NCBI RefSeq assembly: GCF_025370255.1
Contig: NZ_JAMTCD010000030.1
Coordinates: 1-44,243, forward strand
Source of the DNA: Shewanella holmiensis
GTDB taxonomy: Bacteria; Pseudomonadota; Gammaproteobacteria; Enterobacterales; Shewanellaceae
DNA length: 44,243 nucleotides
Reading direction: 5' to 3'
Both the position numbers and the translations under genes were made by a program. Shown here in pieces: positions 8,206 through 16,269 of this stretch. The notes under the pieces are model-generated. The model ran no database searches. It had not been told where the DNA came from and saw only the letters and a list, made by a program, of their open reading frames with translations. Each line of letters begins with the position of its first letter. Within the stretch, counting starts at the first letter, position 1.

Positions 8206-8238
8206 CTTAGAGAGTGCTTATCTGAAACCCCATGAAAT

Positions 8239-8273
8239 ATTTAACGCCATTTATGACATGAATGGCGTTAAAT
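8239..8273. terminator. Stem-loop after ltaE
   Basis: There is a perfect 13-bp stem ATTTAACGCCATT/AATGGCGTTAAAT with a 9-nt loop, 34 bases after the ltaE stop. The T-tract is poor, so it may stabilise the mRNA end or terminate inefficiently. Confidence 0.55.
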
Positions 8274-8416
8274 AGTGCAAATGTAATTCCGTTATGGGGC
8301 AATTTTTATTATTCAAACCTTTAAGTGTTTGATTAATAATATAACTACAATTGGCTTAATCATTGCTACCTCTTTAGTAATACACATGTTTGTTGTAAAC
8401 AACTAAAGGGGTTTAT

Positions 8417-8785
8417 ATGAAATATCTTAGCCGTCATCTTATTTTACCAATTCATCTAAATAACAGTCAGGCGCTTTGCTGTGGACAGCTACTGAGTTGG
8501 ATTAATGAACAAGCGACAATTTTTGCCAGTTGTCAGATGAAGAGTCAGTGTCATGTCGCCAAACTTATTTCTGAAATCAATTTTATGACACCTGCAGTAG
8601 CGGGCGATATGCTTGAATTTGGTTTTGAATGTGTAAGTTTAGGGCAAAGTTCAGTTACCATTCGTTGCAAGGTGCGTAATAAAGTGACTCAATCGCCTAT
8701 CGCGAGTATTGATAAAATGGTGTTTGTAAACATAAATGCCAATGGCTTGCCTATTCCTCATGGAATGCGAGCCAATGCAGCTTAA
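8417..8785 (+). CDS. Small hotdog-fold acyl-CoA thioesterase (YciA/BACH-like)
   Basis: This is probably a cytoplasmic acyl-CoA hydrolase. The 122-residue protein has the layout of single hotdog-domain thioesterases of the YciA/cytosolic acyl-CoA hydrolase type. It opens with LILPIHLNNSQALCCGQLLSWINEQATIFAS, where the family usually has N-x-x-G-x-x-F/L-G-G-x-L-L-x-W-I/M-D. The catalytic Asp is replaced by Asn in WINEQA. It continues with FMTPAVAGDMLEFGFECVSLGQSSVTI, the conserved strand pair. AAAGGGG lies before ATG at 8417. It is shorter than YciA (~132) and some active-site residues differ, so activity is less certain than fold. The neighbour is convergent. Confidence 0.72.
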   Translation: MKYLSRHLILPIHLNNSQALCCGQLLSWINEQATIFASCQMKSQCHVAKLISEINFMTPAVAGDMLEFGFECVSLGQSSVTIRCKVRNKVTQSPIASIDKMVFVNINANGLPIPHGMRANAA

Positions 8786-8799
8786 AAACAGTATAGATA

Positions 8800-8827
8800 G
8801 GTAAGTCATGCGCGTAACTGACTTACC
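8800..8827. terminator. Hairpin between convergent genes
   Basis: The 9-bp stem GGTAAGTCA/TGACTTACC has a 10-nt loop, followed on the plus strand by GATGCTTTT. It lies between the convergent thioesterase and DUF2461 genes and is a plausible though weak terminator. Confidence 0.55.
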
Positions 8828-8834
8828 GATGCTT

Positions 8835-9512
8835 TTAGTAATCTAATTCAAGGGCAAAACACAAATAGGCCATCAGACTGGTCGTGTGTTGTAATTCCTT
8901 TTGGCAGTATTCTACAAAATCTGTCTGGCAAGCCTGTTTTTGCGAAATAGGTTTTATGGCGATAAAGTCTTTTCGTTTGAGTTCATCAAATAAAGGGTGA
9001 TCTTGAGAAAACCCTCTTGGCGGTCTTATTAGTTGATCCCCTTCCATGTTAAAACCAGCTTTATTTAATCCCTGTATGGTCTTTTGATAGCCATTGGGGT
9101 TTTCATCTATGCATTGTCTTATTGCATTGAGACTTTTTGATTCCGGATGCCATATACCTGCAGCGATAAAGCATTCATCGTTAGCCAGATGAATATAAAA
9201 ACCGGGAGCATGTACATCTTTCCCTTGAAAATGCCGAAATTGGATGCCCACGTTGGTTTTGTAGGGCGCTTTGTTGTGACTGAATCGACTATCTCGTTGA
9301 GGACGCATTAAGCTGCCACCGACTTTTTTGGCGACAGCAGTAAAGCGCGGTGAAAGGGCCAATACAGGTCCTTGCATGGCTTCAATAAACTGCAGAGCTG
9401 GGCCACGGACGAGCGCTTCATAACGGGGTTGGTTTTGTTTAAACCAATCGCGGTCATTATTTTGAGAGAGTTCCGTTAAAAAACCAAAAGTTTGTGGACT
9501 GAACATTGGCAT
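8835..9512 (-). CDS. DUF2461 (TIGR02453) family protein
   Basis: The N-terminus FSPQTFGFLTELSQNNDRDWFKQNQPRYE is characteristic of this conserved family of unknown function. Further matches are RFSHNKAPYKTNVGIQFRH, HAPGFYIHLANDECFIAAGIW and RPPRGFSQDHPLFDELKRKDF. The length of 225 residues is usual. The protein is soluble with no signal peptide. I know of no established biochemical activity. The start at 9512 has another ATG two codons later; GGGG upstream is the only SD-like string. It sits divergent from the rimB-rimK operon, with ~280 bases between them. Confidence 0.88.
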   Translation of the reverse strand: MPMFSPQTFGFLTELSQNNDRDWFKQNQPRYEALVRGPALQFIEAMQGPVLALSPRFTAVAKKVGGSLMRPQRDSRFSHNKAPYKTNVGIQFRHFQGKDVHAPGFYIHLANDECFIAAGIWHPESKSLNAIRQCIDENPNGYQKTIQGLNKAGFNMEGDQLIRPPRGFSQDHPLFDELKRKDFIAIKPISQKQACQTDFVEYCQKELQHTTSLMAYLCFALELDY

Positions 9513-9793
9513 GGCCCCGTATTTAATTCTTTTAATATTAACTGGTTAGTAGTAGTGTGATTGTGAAGATTTACTTAACAATTTATGCGAATTACCTTAA
9601 CGTAAAAATAGATTTTAAAAAAATATATTTTATTGAAGATGCAGTGTATATTGCGCCGAAATTAGCTGAGACACGCTATGCTTAACAGCTGAGTTAATGA
9701 ACAGTAATTTTGTTAAATGAGCCATTAACTTGTTTGGCTGTGATTATTTTCAAAAGGTAAGACTTTATTTCCTATTAATCTTAAGGACTGACC

Positions 9794-10225
9794 ATGACGC
9801 AACAAACCCTCGATATAGTGGGCTGGAGAGAATGGGGCACGTTTCCTGAAATTGGCAATGAAAAAGTCAAAATTAAGGTGGATACAGGAGCTAAGACCTC
9901 TTGTTTACATGCTTTTAAAATTAAACCGTTCCAAAAAGAAAAACAGAAGTGGGTGCGTGTATGGTTGCATCCTGAACAAGAATCTGAACGTGAAGTTATC
10001 TGTGAATTCCCCATTTTTGATCGCCGTAATGTTAGCGATTCTGGTGGACACGTGACTAAACGGTATGTAATTAAAACACCAATCATTATCGGTAGAAAGC
10101 AGTTCGATATTGAACTGACCTTAACCAATAGAGATAACATGAAATTTCGTATGTTGTTAGGTCGCAGAGCACTGGAAGGACGATTTTTGGTGGATTCAGC
10201 AGCATCTTATATCACTGGAGAGTAG
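9794..10225 (+). CDS. rimB: RimB-type retropepsin-like protease (DUF785, 'ATP-dependent zinc protease')
   Basis: This is a small soluble protein of the family often annotated ATP-dependent zinc protease and now grouped with retropepsin-like aspartic proteases. The signature DTGAKTS is at residues 30-36. The conserved tail LLGRRALEGRFLVDSAASY and the central DRRNVSDSGGHVTKRYVI are intact. It has 143 residues, the family size. AAGGA precedes ATG at 9794. It is the first gene of a three-gene operon, with rimK starting 1 base after its stop. In Pseudomonas, RimB is encoded next to RimK and modulates S6 glutamylation. The same partnership is likely here by context, but the substrate is not shown by sequence. 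Confidence 0.86.
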   Translation: MTQQTLDIVGWREWGTFPEIGNEKVKIKVDTGAKTSCLHAFKIKPFQKEKQKWVRVWLHPEQESEREVICEFPIFDRRNVSDSGGHVTKRYVIKTPIIIGRKQFDIELTLTNRDNMKFRMLLGRRALEGRFLVDSAASYITGE

Positions 10226-10226
10226 A

Positions 10227-11132
10227 ATGCACATTGCAATTATGTCACGGAATAAGAATCTTTATTCCACCAATCGTTTAAAAGAAGCCGCCGAAGCTCG
10301 TGGGCATGAAGTTAAAGTTATCGACCCATTAAAGTGTTATATGAACATCAACATGACCTCTCCAAGCATCCACATGAAAGGCGAAGATCTGCCTAAGTTT
10401 GATGCCGTCATTCCACGTATTGGTGCATCAGTAACCTTTTACGGAACAGCAGTATTACGTCAGTTCGAAATGATGGGAGTTCACCCATTAAATGAGTCGG
10501 TAGCGATTACCCGTTCACGTGACAAGTTGCGTTCATTACAGTTACTCTCTCGTAAAAATATTGGCTTGCCTGTGACTGGTTTTGCAAACAAACCTGCGGA
10601 TATACCAGACTTATTAGACATGGTTGGTGGCGCACCGTGTGTGATTAAGTTACTTGAAGGTACTCAAGGTATTGGTGTTGTACTTGCCGAGACGCGTAAA
10701 GCAGCTGAGTCTGTTATTGAAGCCTTTATGGGCCTTAAAGCCAATATTATGGTGCAGGAATATATCGCTGAAGCGGGTGGGGCTGACATTCGCTGTTTCG
10801 TGATTGGCGATAAAGTGATCGCGGCGATGAGGCGTCAAGCATTGCCAGGTGAATTCCGTTCTAACTTACACCGCGGCGGTTCTGCTACCATAGTTAAGTT
10901 AACACCTGAAGAGCGCTCAACCGCGCTTCGCGCAGCTAAGACCATGGGTCTTAACGTTGCTGGTGTGGATATTTTACGCTCTAAACATGGTCCATTAGTC
11001 ATGGAAGTGAACTCATCACCAGGTCTTGAAGGCATTGAAAAAGCTACCGGTATTGATGTCGCTGATAAAATAATTCAGTTCATCGAGAAAAACCTTAAAA
11101 AAGGCAGCGCTAAGACCAAAGGTAATGGCTAA
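10227..11132 (+). CDS. rimK: RimK-type ATP-grasp alpha-L-glutamate ligase
   Basis: This ATP-dependent ligase of the RimK family adds glutamate residues to the C-terminus of ribosomal protein S6 in E. coli and can make poly-alpha-glutamate. The N-terminal domain is IMSRNKNLYSTNRLKEAAEARGHEV. The substrate loop is PRIGASVTFYG. The ATP-grasp core shows KLLEGTQGIGVVLAE, QEYIAEAGGADIRCFVIG and the metal-binding VMEVNSSPGLEGIE. The 301 residues match E. coli RimK (300). GGAGAG lies just before ATG. It is sandwiched tightly in the operon: 1 base after rimB and overlapping the following deacylase gene by 1 base (TAATG), implying translational coupling. The E. coli partner is different (rimK lies with nfsA and ybjN). 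Confidence 0.93.
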   Translation: MHIAIMSRNKNLYSTNRLKEAAEARGHEVKVIDPLKCYMNINMTSPSIHMKGEDLPKFDAVIPRIGASVTFYGTAVLRQFEMMGVHPLNESVAITRSRDKLRSLQLLSRKNIGLPVTGFANKPADIPDLLDMVGGAPCVIKLLEGTQGIGVVLAETRKAAESVIEAFMGLKANIMVQEYIAEAGGADIRCFVIGDKVIAAMRRQALPGEFRSNLHRGGSATIVKLTPEERSTALRAAKTMGLNVAGVDILRSKHGPLVMEVNSSPGLEGIEKATGIDVADKIIQFIEKNLKKGSAKTKGNG

Positions 11133-12145
11133 TGGCTAAAAAACGCGAATCTTTTACTTTAGGTGAAGTGAGCGTTAAAGCTGGCACGCAACAAAGCGTT
11201 AAGCTTCCTGCGGCAAGACTTTATAACGACACACCAATGGAACTTCATGTTGAAGTGTTCCATGGTACAAAAGCGGGTCCAACCTTGTTGGTGTGTGCCG
11301 CCATTCATGGTGATGAATTAAACGGCATTGAAATTTGTCGACGTTTATTAAGTAAAATAAACGCTAAGTCTTTAGTGGGCACAGTATTAGTTGTGCCCAT
11401 TATTAACGTATTTGGCTTTATTCAACAATCTCGTTATTTACCTGACCGTCGCGATTTAAACCGTTGTTTTCCAGGTTCTTCAAAAGGCGCTTTGGCGAGT
11501 CGTTTAGCTCATCTGGTTTCGCATCAGTTGGTTGACCGTTCAACCCATATTATCGATTTACATACCGGGGCGATTCATCGTGATAATTTGCCTCAGATCC
11601 GTTGTGATACCGATGATGAAGTGATGTTTGGGATGGCGAATGCGTTTGGTGCACCGGTTATCATGACATCGAAAAATGTCGTTGGTTCTATGCGAGGTTA
11701 TGCCAATAGCAAAGGGATTCCGTGTATTTTGTATGAAGCTGGTGAAGCATTACGCTTTAGCGAAATGTCGATAAAATCAGGTCTTAACGGTGTGATGAAT
11801 GTGATGCGCCATTTAGAAATGATTAAAGGTCGTATTCGCATAAAAGGCAATAGTGTTAACGCTAGCCGCAGTTATTGGGTTCGTAGTGAAGCCGATGGTT
11901 TGATTAACATTAAGCTTAAGCTAGGTGAGAGGGTTAATAAAGGTAATATCTTAGCCTATATTGTTAACCCACACGGCGGTGAAACTATCGCACTACGCGC
12001 GCCAACAGACGGTATTATTATCGGTAATAGTAATATTCCTGTCACTAATGAAGGTGAAGCATTATTTCATATTGCTCAATTTGAGGGTGATGAAATTGAG
12101 ATTGTTAATGATAGCCTAGACGATTTCATGGCTGAATACGCATAA
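11132..12145 (+). CDS. Succinylglutamate desuccinylase/aspartoacylase-family (M14-like) deacylase
   Basis: This is a zinc hydrolase of the AstE/AspA family. Zinc ligands are visible as His59 and Glu62 in AAIHGDELNGIE and His144 in IDLHTGAIHR. The substrate-binding DLNRCFPG is at 108-115. The C-terminal ~90 residues form the beta-rich extension seen in these proteins, with a biotinyl/barrel-like string APTDGIIIGNSNIPVTNEGE. The 337 residues fit the uncharacterised desuccinylase-like subgroup rather than true AstE, and no arginine-catabolism (ast) genes are nearby. Its start overlaps the rimK stop. The context suggests it acts on a RimK-made glutamyl or acyl-glutamate product, perhaps trimming it, but this is inference. 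Confidence 0.88.
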   Translation: MAKKRESFTLGEVSVKAGTQQSVKLPAARLYNDTPMELHVEVFHGTKAGPTLLVCAAIHGDELNGIEICRRLLSKINAKSLVGTVLVVPIINVFGFIQQSRYLPDRRDLNRCFPGSSKGALASRLAHLVSHQLVDRSTHIIDLHTGAIHRDNLPQIRCDTDDEVMFGMANAFGAPVIMTSKNVVGSMRGYANSKGIPCILYEAGEALRFSEMSIKSGLNGVMNVMRHLEMIKGRIRIKGNSVNASRSYWVRSEADGLINIKLKLGERVNKGNILAYIVNPHGGETIALRAPTDGIIIGNSNIPVTNEGEALFHIAQFEGDEIEIVNDSLDDFMAEYA

Positions 12146-12160
12146 TTATGTTTGTCAGTT

Positions 12161-12189
12161 AAAATGCCGCTGAATTCAGCGGCATTTTT
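12161..12189. terminator. Bidirectional terminator between the rim operon and an acyl-CoA dehydrogenase
   Basis: The arms ATGCCGCTGAA and TTCAGCGGCAT are perfectly complementary. AAA precedes and TTTTT follows, so the hairpin serves both convergent genes. Confidence 0.9.
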
Positions 12190-12221
12190 GTTTTATCAAC
12201 CTTCGGTTTGTTAACTAAGGC

Positions 12222-14012
12222 TTAAAAGTCTGATTCTTCGAATGCAACAATATACTCACTACTGGTTTCTATTTGTTTGCGTAAACTGCGGGTTTGGCTA
12301 ACCCAGTAACTCATATAAAAGGTACCCGTTTTTAGTTTTGCTTGATAGAAGCTGACTTCATCTGTGCCTTTTTCAAGCGCCGCTAATGAGGTTGCGGCAA
12401 TACGTGCCCACATCCAAGCTAATGCACTGATACCAAATAACTGCATATAAGCCATAGAAGCGGCCCCTACGATATCGGGGTTAGTCGCTGCGTGTTTGGC
12501 AATGTAACCTGTTGCGCGCTCAAGATCGCCTGCGGCGTCCATCAACCCAGCAATAAAAGGCTGCATTTGTTCATTAGCTGAGTGTTGGCCAATAAATTGC
12601 TTCACCATTTCGGACCATACTTGTAAGGTTGCACCTTTATCGGCCAGTAATTTACGACCCACTAAATCCAGTGCTTGTACACCGTTTGTACCTTCATAAA
12701 TCATCGCAATACGAATATCACGAACAAATTGCTCCATACCCCATTCATTGATATAACCATGACCGCCGTATACTTGCTGGGCATCCACGCATGCTTTAAA
12801 GCCTTGGTCAGTAACAAATCCTTTCACAATAGGCGTAAACAATGCGGCTAATGCTGAAGCCTGTTTTGCTTTAACGGGGTCCGCTTCACGTTCTGCTTGG
12901 TCTAGCCACAAAGCTTGTTGCCCCATCAATGCGCGAGTGCCTTCATTAAATGATTTTTGCGACAGTAACATGCGGCGAACATCGCCATGAACCAAAATTG
13001 AATCCGCAGCTTTTTCGGCTTGTTTTACGCCACTTAGTGCACGGCCTTGAATACGATCTTTGGCGTAAACTAATGCATTTTGGTAGGCAATATCTGATAC
13101 CCCTAAACCTTGAATCCCTACGCCTAAACGAGCCTGATTCATCATAGTGAACATTGCACGTAAACCTTGGTGAGGTGCGCCGACAAGCTCACCGACGGCA
13201 TTGTCAAATAACATCACACAGGTGGAGTTTCCGTGAATCCCCATTTTATGCTCAAGACCTGTCGCCGCCAGGGTATTCGCTTCGCCAAGGCTACCATCGA
13301 TATTCACTAAAAATTTAGGCACTGCAAACAGTGAAATGCCTTTTACGCCTTCAGGGGCATCAGGCAGACGTGCTAATACAAGGTGGATGATATTTTCCGC
13401 TAGGTCATGATCGCCAGAAGAAATAAAGATTTTTTCACCGCTAATTGCAAATGTATCGTCACCTAAAGGCTTTGCTTTTGTACGTAATAGGGCTAAATCG
13501 GTACCCGCATGTGACTCTGTTAGGTTCATGGTGCCAGTCCATTCCCCGCTCACTAGTTTCGAGAGATATTTTTGTTTTAGCGCATCACTGCCGTGTACAT
13601 GAATGGCTGAATAAGCGCCATGTGTTAGCCCAGGATACATAGCAAATGCCATATTAGTTGCTGTTTTCATTTCAGTGGCAAAGGTACCCACGACTTCAGG
13701 TAAGCCTTGCCCGCCATATTCAGGGTCGCAGGTTAATGTTGCCCAGCCATTCTCAACATATTGTTTATAAGCATCTTTAAAGCCATCAGGAGTAATAACT
13801 TTACCATCAACTAATTTACAGCCCTGATGGTCGCCGACGCTATTTAAGGGCAGCATTATATCGGTCGTAAAATCGGCAACGCCTTGCAAGATGGCATCAA
13901 CGAGCTCGGGATCGACTTCTTCAAATCCAGCTAATTCTTGATATTGATAAATGTTCAGTAGTTCAGAAAGAATGAATTGATAATCACGGATAGGTGCTTG
14001 ATAAATAGGCAT
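12222..14012 (-). CDS. Acyl-CoA dehydrogenase with C-terminal extension (AcdA/DmdC-type, ~600 residues)
   Basis: This FAD enzyme introduces an alpha,beta double bond into an acyl-CoA. The FAD/substrate motif MNLTESHAGTDLALLRTKA and the second signature GHGYINEWGMEQFVRDIRI are intact. The catalytic base Glu is in IYEGTNGVQALDLVGRKL. At 596 residues it belongs to the long family with an extra C-terminal domain. That family includes DmdC, the 3-methylmercaptopropionyl-CoA dehydrogenase of DMSP demethylation, but also many medium-chain enzymes. No dmdB or dmdD genes lie here, so the substrate stays open. It is monocistronic: convergent terminator downstream and ~210 bases upstream with repeated AT-rich motifs that could be operators. 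It is not part of the liu cluster. Confidence 0.9.
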   Translation of the reverse strand: MPIYQAPIRDYQFILSELLNIYQYQELAGFEEVDPELVDAILQGVADFTTDIMLPLNSVGDHQGCKLVDGKVITPDGFKDAYKQYVENGWATLTCDPEYGGQGLPEVVGTFATEMKTATNMAFAMYPGLTHGAYSAIHVHGSDALKQKYLSKLVSGEWTGTMNLTESHAGTDLALLRTKAKPLGDDTFAISGEKIFISSGDHDLAENIIHLVLARLPDAPEGVKGISLFAVPKFLVNIDGSLGEANTLAATGLEHKMGIHGNSTCVMLFDNAVGELVGAPHQGLRAMFTMMNQARLGVGIQGLGVSDIAYQNALVYAKDRIQGRALSGVKQAEKAADSILVHGDVRRMLLSQKSFNEGTRALMGQQALWLDQAEREADPVKAKQASALAALFTPIVKGFVTDQGFKACVDAQQVYGGHGYINEWGMEQFVRDIRIAMIYEGTNGVQALDLVGRKLLADKGATLQVWSEMVKQFIGQHSANEQMQPFIAGLMDAAGDLERATGYIAKHAATNPDIVGAASMAYMQLFGISALAWMWARIAATSLAALEKGTDEVSFYQAKLKTGTFYMSYWVSQTRSLRKQIETSSEYIVAFEESDF

Positions 14013-14133
14013 AAGAGGTCGTTCCTTGTTGATGCTTGTTATTGAACAATTTATCTCGCGGTATTTTCATCTGTAGGGACGAGGTACGCGATTCATTGTG
14101 CATTATGGTTATCTTTTCTACATTAACGTAATT

Positions 14134-14196
14134 TGAGTAAAAACTCAGTATTTTTATTGGATAAAAACTCAGCAATTTACCTGCTATTTTTACTCA
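14134..14196. repeat. Repeated TAAAAACTCA motifs upstream of the acyl-CoA dehydrogenase
   Basis: TAAAAACTCAG occurs at 14138-14148 and again at 14162-14172, 24 bases apart. TGAGTAAAAA at 14134-14143 has its complement TTTTTACTCA at 14187-14196. The cluster lies 120-185 bases before the dehydrogenase start and just beyond the end of the convergent-side hydrolase gene. It could be a multi-site operator. Confidence 0.4.
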
Positions 14197-14221
14197 TAAA
14201 GCCAAGATGTTTTAGATTCTT

Positions 14222-15163
14222 TTATTGTTCTGCATCGGCGGGCGGAATTATTTTATGTTGTCGCCAAAAATTCACGCAATGCACTAAAACGGCATGCGGA
14301 TTTTCTATTTGAGGGTAATGCCCTGTTTCAAGTAATGCGATTGTGTCAGCCTGTTCAATAAGTTGTTCGAATCGCATCAGTGTGTCTTGGCCTGAAACCG
14401 GGTCACAAATACCATTAATTAACCTGAGTGGTTGCGGGTATTGCTGTAATGCATTTACCCAGCGCTGACGACTTACTTGGCGCTCACGAATATATTGAAT
14501 GACTTTGTGAATAACATCCACACCCTGATTATGCTGGATAAGTTGCCAATGAATCACAAGATCTGCCACTGGCACTTTTTGATAGCAAATGTGATTAAAG
14601 TTGGCGATAAACTTTTTGAATGAGAAAAATTTGGCCACTAAAAAACCAACAGGACTAAGCAATATTTTTTGGGTAAGAATAGGGCGGGTGGTTTCAGGAA
14701 ATAAACCGCCATTAAGTAAAATGGTACTTTTTATATCAAAGTCGTCATTATTGTTAGGTTGGCCATGGCGAGCCAAAAGTTCCTGAGCAACGGTATCACC
14801 ATAATCATGCGCCAATATATGAAATTCTTTAATTCCCTGATGCTTCAATACATCTTCAATGATGTCAGCTTGTAAACCAAAAGTGTATGTTACATTGCTG
14901 GGTTTATCAGATAACCCATAGCCGAGTAAATCTAGCGTGATTAAATGAAAATGCTTAGCTAATGTTAGCCACAGTGGTTTCCAGTCGTAGCAACTTGTGG
15001 GGAATCCGTGAATCAACAACAAGCAAGGTTTGTTACTTTTGACATGGTTAATGTATACCTGACGAGTAATACCATCATGGATATATTGATGGAAAAAACC
15101 ACTTTGGTGCCATGGCGTCGGCCATATTTGAGAACAAGCATCACTTGAATGGTTGATAAGCAT
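14222..15163 (-). CDS. Alpha/beta hydrolase with Asp nucleophile, MEST-like (haloalkane dehalogenase/epoxide hydrolase superfamily)
   Basis: The oxyanion motif HGFP is at residues 52-55. The nucleophile elbow is AHDYGD with Asp120 as nucleophile, as in haloalkane dehalogenases and epoxide hydrolases rather than Ser esterases. The acid is probably the Asp in NGICDPVSG and the catalytic His is in TGHYPQIENP near residue 286. The block HDYGDTVAQELL, the following LLNGGLFPETTRP, and GHYPQIENP resemble, from memory, the vertebrate imprinted-gene product MEST/PEG1. A bacterial MEST-like subfamily is therefore the best description. There is no signal peptide. The start was accepted at 15163, with GGAAG ~5-9 bases upstream. 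Substrate is unknown. It stands alone on the minus strand. Confidence 0.85.
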   Translation of the reverse strand: MLINHSSDACSQIWPTPWHQSGFFHQYIHDGITRQVYINHVKSNKPCLLLIHGFPTSCYDWKPLWLTLAKHFHLITLDLLGYGLSDKPSNVTYTFGLQADIIEDVLKHQGIKEFHILAHDYGDTVAQELLARHGQPNNNDDFDIKSTILLNGGLFPETTRPILTQKILLSPVGFLVAKFFSFKKFIANFNHICYQKVPVADLVIHWQLIQHNQGVDVIHKVIQYIRERQVSRQRWVNALQQYPQPLRLINGICDPVSGQDTLMRFEQLIEQADTIALLETGHYPQIENPHAVLVHCVNFWRQHKIIPPADAEQ

Positions 15164-15413
15164 AGCTTCCTTTTTTGCTTCATTATCTGAATAGGCAAAT
15201 CAAAATAGATATTAGAACATTTATGCTGCAATTATTATTTGTTTTTCTCATTCTACAGGGTAATCAAATCACCTTAGTGTGACCATTATGTTTTAGTTTA
15301 CGGATAGTTTTGCGAGCAAGATCCCTTTTTGATGTTAAACATACTATTTTTTTAATCTATCGTGTTAAATTAAGAATTATCAGTTTTGAAAATAAGTCAA
15401 TCTAGGGGTGTTT

Positions 15414-15923
15414 ATGCAACATCGATTTCAAATTGCGATATCAGCAGGTCTTTTAGCCGCATTATGGGCTGGAGTCGCTGACGTATTTCAGTTAGTCACC
15501 TGGATTGGATTTCTAGGTTGCAGTACTTTTTTTGCCCAAACTGAAAATGGTTTTAAAGGCATGCTGATGGCAATGACCACTAACTTATCTGGTGTGTTTT
15601 GGGGGTGGCTAATTATTGCCGGCAGTACTTTTTTGGGTTCACCGATTATCAGTTATGCGATAACAGGTATCGTGACTTCAATTATGTGTTTACAAGCTAG
15701 CCATAAACGACTTGCCTTTATTCCCGGTGCTTTTATTGGTTGTTGCATTACTTTTGCGATGAACGCTGATATTGCAGCGATAGTGCCTCCATTAGTTATT
15801 GGTGCCTTGCTGGGTTACAGTATGAGCTTGCTAACGGATCAGTTGATTACATTGACAAAAAACAGACAAAACCTTTCGTCTCAGGTGACCAGTGTCAGTG
15901 ACAATGCAGCAAAAGAGCTGTAG
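15414..15923 (+). CDS. DUF1097-family inner-membrane protein
   Basis: This is a 169-residue hydrophobic protein with about five membrane segments. Examples are FQIAISAGLLAALWAGVADVF, AMTTNLSGVFWGWLIIAG, ISYAITGIVTSIMCLQA, FIPGAFIGCCITFAM and IVPPLVIGALLGYSMSLL. The pattern W-I-G-F-L-G-C-S-T-F-F-A near the N-terminus matches the DUF1097 (YcdZ-like) family. Its function is not established. ATG at 15414 is chosen because AGGGG lies 5 bases upstream; an in-frame GTG at 15408 overlaps that SD. It is a single gene with a terminator 16 bases downstream. Confidence 0.8.
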   Translation: MQHRFQIAISAGLLAALWAGVADVFQLVTWIGFLGCSTFFAQTENGFKGMLMAMTTNLSGVFWGWLIIAGSTFLGSPIISYAITGIVTSIMCLQASHKRLAFIPGAFIGCCITFAMNADIAAIVPPLVIGALLGYSMSLLTDQLITLTKNRQNLSSQVTSVSDNAAKEL

Positions 15924-16269
15924 TCATAGCAAGCGTAATAAATGCAGTCAAACCTTAATTTGGCTGCATTTTACTCGGTAATAAAATGGTAATTTTTAGC
16001 ATTGAGGTTAGCTAGCGTATAAATCGATTTAATACTCATTCAATTCCTATCGCTTTCCTTGTTCAAAATGAACGATTAAAACCGCTTTCATATTTTTGTT
16101 TTCTCAAAATTTTACGTACTGTTGTTTTTTAAGGCGTTCTCTAGGTTGCAGCGAGCCAAGAATTTTCGTCTATACTCTAAGAAAATAACTTGCTTTAGGC
16201 GCTAGCTGTTTTGGTGACCTTAAGATAATGTTGCATAAATCATCTAATAAAAATTATAAAGGATGCTTT
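15924..16269. other. Intergenic region before the diguanylate cyclase
   Basis: Besides the terminator at 15940-15974 I see no RNA gene or further coding frame in these ~346 bases. They should contain the promoter of the diguanylate cyclase gene, but no clear -35/-10 pair stands out. Confidence 0.4.
15940..15974 (+). terminator. Rho-independent terminator after the DUF1097 gene
   Basis: The stem AAATGCAGTCAAA/TTTGGCTGCATTT (one T-G pair) has a 6-nt loop and ends in TTTTAC. Confidence 0.8.

Noticed and set aside
12222..14012. Acyl-CoA dehydrogenase as a member of the leucine pathway
   Set aside because: It is far from the liu cluster, of a different length class, and the cluster already has its own isovaleryl-CoA dehydrogenase.
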